NCBI GenBank assembly: GCA_934777095.1
Contig: CAKVNP010000007.1
Coordinates: 1-18,578, forward strand
Source: an uncultured Clostridium sp.
GTDB taxonomy: Bacteria; Bacillota; Clostridia; Clostridiales; Clostridiaceae
Length of the DNA: 18,578 bases
Direction of reading: 5' to 3'
This document shows, piece after piece, positions 13,514-18,578 of the stretch; position 1 is the stretch's first letter; each line of letters opens with the position of its first letter. Both the position numbers and the translations under genes were made by a program. Below the pieces are notes generated by a model. It saw only the letters and a program-made list of their open reading frames with translations, made no database searches and was not told where the DNA came from.

Positions 13514-13589
13514 AGGACAGAAAAATAGGGAAACTTCTTTTTGAACTGAGAAGGATCCCTATTTTTCTGTCCTTTTTTATTTTTTTATT
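13514..13589. terminator. 18-bp perfect hairpin at the end of folA
   Basis: AGGACAGAAAAATAGGGA (13514-13531) is the exact reverse complement of 13556-13573. An inner CTTCT / AGAAG pair (13534-13538 and 13549-13553) extends the structure. The stem ends 3 bases before the folA stop codon. On the plus strand it runs straight into a T-rich stretch; on the minus strand the following sequence is ATTGTTTTG, a weak tract. It probably ends folA mRNA and backs up the SRP RNA terminator. The GGACA word is repeated upstream at about 13500-13504, within a set of degenerate AATAGGA-type copies from about 13471. Confidence 0.7.
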
Positions 13590-14068
13590 AAATCAATAAA
13601 CTGATATTGAAGTCCATCTTTTTCATTAGTTAATATTTCAGAAGAATAATCCACAGACCATTCATTTTCATCAACATGTGGGAAAGAGGTATCCCCTTCA
13701 AAGTCCTTTAGAACTTTTGTAAGATATAGCTTATCCGCATATGGCAGGAACTCATTATAAATCTGGCCACCGCCAATTATAAACACTTCCACAGGAGAAT
13801 CCTTAAATCTGTTTATAATTTCTTCTTTACTGTGGATAATTTCAACATTTGGGTTATCCACAGAATAATTTTTATCTCTAGTTAAAATAACATGCTTTCT
13901 ATTTGGCAGGACTCCAGGTAAAGATTCAAAAGTTTTTCTTCCCATAATAATAGTATTATGGGAAGTTATTTTCTTAAATCTTTTTAAATCCTCTGAAATA
14001 TGCCATAAAAGCTTATTATCGCCGCCAATTATATTATTTTGTGCTGTAGCTACAATAATAGAAATCAT
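13577..14068 (-). CDS. folA: dihydrofolate reductase
   Basis: FolA reduces dihydrofolate to tetrahydrofolate with NADPH in the cytoplasm, replacing the folate oxidised by thymidylate synthase. The protein has the usual length of 163 residues. It starts MISIIVATAQNNIIG, with the nicotinamide-binding loop. LLWHISEDLKRFK (20-32) contains Trp22 and the catalytic acid Asp27, GRKTFESLP is the cofactor and substrate loop, and IIGGGQIYNEFLP holds the conserved Gly pair and Tyr. GGAGGTG precedes the ATG by seven bases on the minus strand. It follows thyA after 33 bases, so thyA-folA form an operon, a common and functionally matched pair. The terminator hairpin lies directly after the stop. Confidence 0.96.
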   Translation of the reverse strand: MISIIVATAQNNIIGGDNKLLWHISEDLKRFKKITSHNTIIMGRKTFESLPGVLPNRKHVILTRDKNYSVDNPNVEIIHSKEEIINRFKDSPVEVFIIGGGQIYNEFLPYADKLYLTKVLKDFEGDTSFPHVDENEWSVDYSSEILTNEKDGLQYQFIDLIKK

Positions 14069-14101
14069 TATATATGCACCTCCAGTAAATTTAAGATTTT
14101 A

Positions 14102-14947
14102 TTATATTCCTAAATCAAATTTTAATTGAGGTTTAACTGGTTCGTAATCTACAAGTTCAAAATCATCAATTGTGAAATCGTAGAAGTTAGTTTTACCTTC
14201 TTTAAGGATTAATTTAGGTTGTTTGCTGCTAGGTGTTCTAGAAAGAAGCTCATTTGCTTGTTCTATATGTCTGTCATATATATGCAGGTTATCTACAACG
14301 TGCATAAATACTCCCGGTTTTAAACCTACATGTCTAGCAACCATCATCATTAATGCTACGTACTGCATTTTGTTAACGTGTCCAGCTACAAGATAATCTG
14401 ACGATCTTTGGTGTAGGGTAACGTCTAGATATTCGCCTCTAGCAGACCATACTGTTAAGAATGCACAAGGATGCAACCCTGGTGTTTCTTCAAAGTCAGC
14501 ATATTGATAAAGATCAATAATATGTCTTCTTGTATATGGCTCATTTTTTAGTCCGTCTAATAATTTGTTCATTAAATTGTATTTCTTTACAGTAGCGCCA
14601 TATCTTTGTCCGATTGTATTTGAACCATTTACTTCCCAGTCTCTCCACCACATTATGCCGTACTTTTCTTCTAGGATAGATAAATCATTAGTCTGGTCTT
14701 GGTAAATCCATAAAATTTCTTTAATAGCAGATTTCCAAGCTACTTGTCTTAGTGTTGTAATTGGCAGTTCACCCTTGCTTATATCATATTTTTCAACCAC
14801 TTGGTTAACGTAAATTGTATGGGCAGGAACGCCATCTTTGTATACAGGTCTTATTTTATGTCCTTCAGTACTTGTTCCGTTCTCAAGTATATCTTTAATT
14901 GCAGCTTTGAAAATACTGTCGGCTTTAGATACATAATTTGTTGTCAT
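14102..14947 (-). CDS. thyA: thymidylate synthase
   Basis: ThyA methylates dUMP to dTMP with methylenetetrahydrofolate, producing dihydrofolate for FolA. At 281 residues it is complete. The active-site motif is LHPCAF (158-163) with Cys161. The phosphate-binding RR pair is at 140-141, QRSSDYLVAGHVNKMQY (about 180-196) binds dUMP, and HIYDRHIEQ (about 222-230) is conserved. The long N-terminal part and DQTNDLSILEEKYGIMWWRDW resemble the B. subtilis ThyA / phage phi3T branch rather than the E. coli-like form, an observation from memory. GAGGTG lies seven bases before the ATG. The gene is divergent from dnaX across a 200-base gap. Presence of ThyA means the organism does not depend on flavin-dependent ThyX. 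Confidence 0.96.
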   Translation of the reverse strand: MTTNYVSKADSIFKAAIKDILENGTSTEGHKIRPVYKDGVPAHTIYVNQVVEKYDISKGELPITTLRQVAWKSAIKEILWIYQDQTNDLSILEEKYGIMWWRDWEVNGSNTIGQRYGATVKKYNLMNKLLDGLKNEPYTRRHIIDLYQYADFEETPGLHPCAFLTVWSARGEYLDVTLHQRSSDYLVAGHVNKMQYVALMMMVARHVGLKPGVFMHVVDNLHIYDRHIEQANELLSRTPSSKQPKLILKEGKTNFYDFTIDDFELVDYEPVKPQLKFDLGI

Positions 14948-15147
14948 ATGTTTTCACCTCTTTATATAAAACTATAAATATTATTTCATAATTAATGAAA
15001 AAGATAAAGTTTAAGTTGTAATAATTTATGTGGACATGGATAAAATTATCAATAAATAAAGTTATCAGAGTGAGGTTTATTAACTTTTTATTTATAAAAA
15101 CTAGTGTATAATAATATTAAAGTTTATGAAAAAGAGAGGTAAGGACT

Positions 15148-16776
15148 TTGGCATATACTGCTTTATATAGAGAATGGAGACCTAGCACCTTTAATGATGT
15201 AGTAGGTCAGGAACATATAACAACGACTTTAAAAAATCAGATATTAAATAATAGAATAGCGCATGCCTATCTTTTCTGTGGAACTAGAGGTACAGGTAAA
15301 ACTTCAACAGCAAAGGTATTTGCAAAGGCTTTAAATTGTCTTGATTTACATGATGGAGAGCCATGCAATAAATGCGAAATGTGTACAAAAATAAATAATG
15401 GTTTAGCGATAGATGTAACAGAACTAGATGCAGCTTCTAACAATGGTGTAGATAAAATCAGAGATATTATCGATGATGTAAAATATCCACCACAGGAAGC
15501 ACGTTTTAAAGTATATATCATGGATGAGGTCCATATGCTTTCAGCGGGAGCTGTTAATGCATTTTTAAAGACTCTTGAAGAGCCCCCAGCTAATGTAATA
15601 TTTATTTTGGCAACAACAGATCCACAAAAGCTGCCAATTACTATTCTTTCTAGATGTCAAAGGTTTGATTTTAAGAGAATAAATAAAAATGAAATTACCG
15701 GCAGACTTAGAAAAATAGTAACTGAACAAGGGGTAGAAGCTGACGATAAGAGCTTAAGCTTAATTGCAAGAGTTTCTGACGGGGCAATGAGAGATTCCTT
15801 AAGTATTTTAGACCAGGCTATTTCTATGGGGAATGGACATGTAGATTATGATACTGTTGTAGGAATGTTAGGCCTTGTTACAAATGAATATTTATTTACC
15901 TTAACTAATGCTGTAATTCAGCGTAATATTGAAAAGTGTATTTCTATAATTGAGGAAATAGTATATTCAGGAAAAGATATATACCTATTTATCAAGGATT
16001 ATATTGAACATTATAGAAATCTTCTAATGGCTAAGGTTACTAATAACCCTGAAGAAGTATTAGATATGTCTGAAGAAAATATTGAGCTTATTAAAGAACA
16101 GTCTGGTAGATTAAGAGCTGAAGAAATAATGAGATGTTTAAAAATTCTTCAGGAGGCTGAAGTAAATGCTAAGGTAAGTAAGCAGGGAAGATTATATTTA
16201 GAATTATCTATAATAAAAATGTGCAAAATAGAATATGATACATCGAATGAAGTAATTTTAAGCAGGATTAATAGACTTGAAGAAAATTTAAAGAACGGCA
16301 AGATAACTGTAGCAGCTAATGCAGGTGCCCAGGCAGAAGTTAATAATGTAAGACATGCTGCTAATGCTTCTAAGCCTGCTGCACACAGTGCTAAAGCTCA
16401 GCCAAGAGCCGCTGTTCAGGGAAATGCAAATTCTAAACTTACAATTAATGAAGTACAGAGAGCATGGAAGGATATTCTAGAAAGATTTAAAGCTAGAAGA
16501 GCAATGATTATTTACGCTTCTATCTTAACAGGAAAGCCTATAGAGTGCAGCGCAGGAGTAATTACTATTCAATATGAAGAGGAATTTAGATTTAATGCAG
16601 ATAGATTAAATAAAAATGAAAATAAGGTCATAATAAATGAAGTATTTTCAGAAGTATTCCAAGAGCCTCTAAAGGTTGAATTTGTAGTACAGGATGGTGC
16701 AGCACAGGAGAAAAGCGCAGAAGATGTGTTAATGGGTGCTTTTGGTGAAGGATTAGTAGATATAATTGATGAATAA
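15148..16776 (+). CDS. dnaX: DNA polymerase III subunit gamma/tau
   Basis: DnaX is the ATPase of the clamp loader and, as tau, links polymerase cores and helicase at the fork. The 542-residue protein begins [15 protein letters not shown], the family start. It has Walker [11 protein letters not shown] (44-53), zinc cysteines C64, C73, C76 and C79, Walker B DEVH (126-129), ATTDPQKLP (155-163) and the SRC arginine finger (168-170). A low-complexity Ala-rich linker (about 391-427) leads to the C-terminal tau region. The start codon is TTG, with GAGGT at 15136-15140, seven bases upstream; a nearby ATG at 15126 is out of frame. TATAAT at 15107-15112 is the likely -10. I see no strong A-rich slippery site for a shortened gamma form. 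It leads the dnaX-ybaB-recR cluster. Confidence 0.97.
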   Translation: MAYTALYREWRPSTFNDVVGQEHITTTLKNQILNNRIAHAYLFCGTRGTGKTSTAKVFAKALNCLDLHDGEPCNKCEMCTKINNGLAIDVTELDAASNNGVDKIRDIIDDVKYPPQEARFKVYIMDEVHMLSAGAVNAFLKTLEEPPANVIFILATTDPQKLPITILSRCQRFDFKRINKNEITGRLRKIVTEQGVEADDKSLSLIARVSDGAMRDSLSILDQAISMGNGHVDYDTVVGMLGLVTNEYLFTLTNAVIQRNIEKCISIIEEIVYSGKDIYLFIKDYIEHYRNLLMAKVTNNPEEVLDMSEENIELIKEQSGRLRAEEIMRCLKILQEAEVNAKVSKQGRLYLELSIIKMCKIEYDTSNEVILSRINRLEENLKNGKITVAANAGAQAEVNNVRHAANASKPAAHSAKAQPRAAVQGNANSKLTINEVQRAWKDILERFKARRAMIIYASILTGKPIECSAGVITIQYEEEFRFNADRLNKNENKVIINEVFSEVFQEPLKVEFVVQDGAAQEKSAEDVLMGAFGEGLVDIIDE

Positions 16777-16841
16777 GATGTAAAGTTCAGCAGAAAATAG
16801 TAATAAATAACTTTATTCTAGTAAAAAATACAAAAATACTT

Positions 16842-16847
16842 TATAAT
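16842..16847 (+). promoter_or_regulatory. candidate -10 for ybaB
   Basis: A perfect TATAAT sits 36 bases before the ybaB start. The -35 (TAGTAA at 16819-16824) is poor, so this may only supplement readthrough from dnaX. Confidence 0.35.
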
Positions 16848-16883
16848 AGTGATAGATTTTTTTATTTAAGAGGAGGATTTTTT

Positions 16884-17228
16884 ATGGCAAGAGGCGGATT
16901 CCCAGGAGGTTTCGGGGGAGGAAATATGAATAACTTAATGAAGCAAGCACAAAAGCTTCAAAAAGAAATGGAAGATATGCAAAAAAATCTTGAAAATAGC
17001 GAATTTGAAGCATCAGTTGGTGGCGGAGCTGTAGTTGTTAAGGTAAGCGGAAAGAAAGAAGTAGTATCTATAAAAATTAAAGAAGAAGTAGTAGATGCTG
17101 ATGACGTTGAAATGTTAGAAGATTTAGTATTAAGTGCTGTAAATGAAGCATTAAAGAAAGCTGATGAAGCATCAGCAAGCCAAATGGGTAAATTAACAGG
17201 TGGATTAAATATTCCAGGAATGTTTTAA
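16884..17228 (+). CDS. YbaB/EbfC nucleoid-associated protein
   Basis: The 114-residue protein is a small homodimeric DNA-binding protein of the YbaB/EbfC family, almost always found between dnaX and recR. A Gly/Phe-rich N-terminus ([13 protein letters not shown]) precedes a helix [17 protein letters not shown] (about 19-35). Then comes the conserved strand part ([19 protein letters not shown], about 46-64), and a second helix follows. The tail GGLNIPGMF is the family C-terminus. The GAGGAGG ribosome binding site lies directly upstream. Its exact role in clostridia is not established; DNA bridging or support of RecR-type repair is inferred from context. Confidence 0.95.
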   Translation: MARGGFPGGFGGGNMNNLMKQAQKLQKEMEDMQKNLENSEFEASVGGGAVVVKVSGKKEVVSIKIKEEVVDADDVEMLEDLVLSAVNEALKKADEASASQMGKLTGGLNIPGMF

Positions 17229-17263
17229 TTAATTTACAGGACGAATAGATTAAGTTTATATAT

Positions 17264-17292
17264 AGGCATACAAGATTTCTTGTATGCCTTTA
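17264..17292 (+). terminator. hairpin between ybaB and recR, possible weak attenuator
   Basis: AGGCATACAAG (17264-17274) pairs perfectly with CTTGTATGCCT (17279-17289) around ATTT. Only TTTAATAT follows, so termination would be partial. It leaves 12 bases before the recR ribosome binding site. Confidence 0.4.
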
Positions 17293-17315
17293 ATATAAAA
17301 GAAGGAGTGAAAAAT

Positions 17316-17912
17316 ATGGATTTTTATCCAGTTGCTATAGAAAAGTTAATTGAGGAATTTGCCAAGCTTCCAAGTATAGGACAAAAAACTGCTCAAAGAC
17401 TTACATTACATATATTAAATCTGCCTGAAGAGGAAGTAAGGGAATTTGCTACTGCTTTAGTTAAAGCAAGAGGAACAATTAAGTATTGTTCTATCTGCGG
17501 AAACTTTACGGAAAGCGATCCTTGTCCGATATGCAGTAATCCAAGCAGAGATAAGCATGTAATCTGTGTTGTTGAACAGCCGAAAGATATCATGACTATG
17601 GAAAAAGTTAAAGAGTATAACGGAATGTACCATGTATTACATGGAAACCTTTCTCCAATGCAGGGAAGAGGACCTCAAGATATAAAGATAAGGGAATTGG
17701 TTGCTAGAATGAATGCTGATGTTAAAGAGGTAATTATTGCAACAAACCCAAATGTTGAAGGTGAAGCTACTGCTATGTATATTTCAAGGATATTAAAACC
17801 GCTTGAAGTAAAGGTAACTAGAATAGCGTCAGGACTGCCAGTTGGTGGAGACTTAGAGTATGCTGATGAAGTAACTTTATCAAAAGCTCTAGAAGGTAGA
17901 AAAGAAATTTAA
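17316..17912 (+). CDS. recR: recombination mediator RecR
   Basis: RecR works with RecO (and RecF) to load RecA on gapped DNA in recombinational repair. The 198 residues match the usual size. The N-terminal helix-hairpin-helix has [12 protein letters not shown] (18-29), then the C4 zinc motif with C58, C61, C70 and C73. A Toprim domain (about 81-175) follows with [24 protein letters not shown] and [12 protein letters not shown]. The C-terminal Walker-B-like part contains [15 protein letters not shown] longer frame opens at a TTG at 17280 inside the hairpin; AAGGAG (17302-17307) eight bases before the ATG at 17316 shows the real start. The conserved ybaB-recR order supports it. Confidence 0.97.
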   Translation: MDFYPVAIEKLIEEFAKLPSIGQKTAQRLTLHILNLPEEEVREFATALVKARGTIKYCSICGNFTESDPCPICSNPSRDKHVICVVEQPKDIMTMEKVKEYNGMYHVLHGNLSPMQGRGPQDIKIRELVARMNADVKEVIIATNPNVEGEATAMYISRILKPLEVKVTRIASGLPVGGDLEYADEVTLSKALEGRKEI

Positions 17913-17980
17913 TATTAATTCGTATAGGACAATCTCCAAAAGGGAATTACTAAAATAAGTACATTTTTTTGGAGGATTAT

Positions 17981-18232
17981 ATGAATAAAAAGACTATTTT
18001 AGAATTAATATTAGGTAAATACGAAAATGAAGATGAAATTGATGAAGAACTAATAAGATGTATTAGAGAAGCAGTGTTGGAAATTGAAGCTGCACAGTCT
18101 ATGTTTGATTATGTAAGTGATCCTAAGCTTATTGAAGCAGCTATATATAGGGAAGATGCGGCTAAAAAGAAATTCGAGTATTTAATAAGTCTAGCTAAGG
18201 AAAAACGCTTAAGTAAAACTATAGAGGGATAA
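17981..18232 (+). CDS. DUF2508 family protein (YaaL-like)
   Basis: The 83-residue protein matches the DUF2508/YaaL family, a short helical protein of unknown function encoded between recR and bofA in Bacillus and Clostridium. Its core is DEELIRCIREAVLEIEAAQ followed by FDYVSDPKLIEAAIY and a helix ending AAKKKFEYLISLAK. There is no membrane segment or catalytic motif. The frame is open from a TTG at 17969, but GGAGG (17971-17975) is five bases before the ATG at 17981, which is the likely start. The stop is 57 bases before bofA. Confidence 0.88.
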   Translation: MNKKTILELILGKYENEDEIDEELIRCIREAVLEIEAAQSMFDYVSDPKLIEAAIYREDAAKKKFEYLISLAKEKRLSKTIEG

Positions 18233-18241
18233 TAGATTAAG

Positions 18242-18250
18242 TGATATAAT
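18242..18250 (+). promoter_or_regulatory. candidate extended -10 before bofA
   Basis: TGATATAAT fits the extended -10 consensus and lies 39 bases before the bofA start. A second TATAAT occurs at 18270-18275 but is very near the ribosome binding site. Neither has a good -35, and no clear sporulation-sigma promoter could be assigned. Confidence 0.4.
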
Positions 18251-18289
18251 TTGTTTAAAGGCATAAAGTTATAATAAAGGGGTGGGGTC

Positions 18290-18535
18290 ATGAGTATTGA
18301 AATGATAATTTTTGCTTTTATAGGGCTAGGTTTATTATATTTAGTAATCAAATTATTAAAATGGCCCATTAAAATTCTGATAAATGGAATAGTTGGCATA
18401 GTATTATTATATATAACAAACTTTATAGGAACATTTATAGGGTTTGTAATACCTATAAATGCAATAACTGCCCTGATAGCAGGATTTTTAGGGATTCCGG
18501 GGATTATATTTTTAATAATTTTTCAATTTATTTAA
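18290..18535 (+). CDS. bofA: pro-sigma-K processing inhibitor BofA
   Basis: BofA is a small integral membrane protein of the mother-cell membrane around the forespore. It holds the SpoIVFB protease inactive and so delays sigma-K activation in B. subtilis. The 81-residue protein has two or three hydrophobic stretches, LLYLVIKLLKWPIKILINGI and a C-terminal segment with INAITALIAGFLGIPG. The NAITALIAGFLGIPG block is the family hallmark. The ATG follows AGGGGTGGGG. The gene order recR-DUF2508-bofA is typical. Whether the clostridial host also keeps SpoIVFB cannot be seen here. Confidence 0.93.
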   Translation: MSIEMIIFAFIGLGLLYLVIKLLKWPIKILINGIVGIVLLYITNFIGTFIGFVIPINAITALIAGFLGIPGIIFLIIFQFI

Positions 18536-18578
18536 CAAATAAGAGATTTGTTCAAAAAGAGATAGGGAACCTGATATT

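Noticed and set aside
15148..16776. Programmed frameshift in dnaX giving a short gamma subunit
   Set aside because: I see no A-AAA-AAG or long A run with a following stem in the linker region; a less obvious site cannot be excluded.
17280..17315. Upstream TTG start for recR
   Set aside because: It lies inside a hairpin with no ribosome binding site, while AAGGAG precedes the ATG at 17316 and RecR proteins start there.
18109..18399. Minus-strand open frame opposite DUF2508 and bofA
   Set aside because: It overlaps two recognised genes and lacks a plausible start signal.
18536..18578. CAAAT / ATTTG hairpin after bofA as a terminator
   Set aside because: The stem is five weak base pairs with no U tract, and the window ends before any real terminator can be judged.
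1..18578. CRISPR array, phage, toxin-antitoxin or other defence system
   Set aside because: No regularly spaced repeats, integrase, transposase, restriction or toxin-like gene was found on either strand.

Overview
The window is AT-rich chromosomal DNA from a spore-forming Clostridium-like Firmicute. This rests on the very low GC content, AGGAGG-type ribosome binding sites, frequent TTG starts, a bofA gene (sporulation), a long Bacillus/Clostridium-type SRP RNA with an Alu domain, and the conserved order dnaX-ybaB-recR-DUF2508-bofA. No phage, insertion sequence, CRISPR array or other defence locus is visible. Most of it is housekeeping DNA with a few odd pieces between the genes.

Layout. 1-419 is AT-rich and carries no gene. 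420-1755 holds a membrane-anchored polysaccharide deacetylase and a small conserved-looking protein, ending at a bidirectional terminator shared with a DEAD-box RNA helicase on the minus strand (1783-3360). The helicase is divergent from a MATE efflux transporter (3820-5172). The gap between them contains a plus-strand promoter and an intrinsic terminator, so either a small RNA or an attenuated leader is likely. The MATE gene converges on a PlsC-type acyltransferase (5307-6029, minus) across a mirrored repeat element carrying one terminator per strand. Next come a two-part protein with an N-terminal Staygreen (plant Mg-dechelatase-like) domain (6171-7010), tRNA-Arg(CCU), a four-helix membrane protein, and a DUF368 undecaprenyl-phosphate translocase homologue on the minus strand. 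8774-11298 carries a CNNM/CorC-type metal transporter, tadA and lgt. 11598-12875 is an HTH-TPR regulator with its own promoter and operator-like repeats.

12897-13422 is one probable stable-RNA transcription unit: a strong promoter, tRNA-Ser(GGA), SRP RNA beginning within a few bases of the tRNA end, and a terminator. A thyA-folA pair on the minus strand (14947 to 13577) sits between this unit and dnaX. From 15148 the plus strand runs dnaX, ybaB, recR, a DUF2508 gene and bofA: DNA polymerase III clamp loading, nucleoid/recombination functions, then control of sigma-K processing in the mother cell.

The most unusual coding feature is the Staygreen-domain protein with an extra C-terminal domain and an operator-like inverted repeat in front. 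The most unusual non-coding features are the structured leader before the MATE gene, the mirrored repeat at 5171-5308, the tail-less hairpin before tadA and the perfect 18-bp hairpin after folA. I found no convincing multi-gene undescribed system; these are the best leads. Several start codons were set by Shine-Dalgarno position rather than by the longest reading frame (genes at 1450, 7286, 17316 and 17981 on the plus strand and 6029 on the minus strand).
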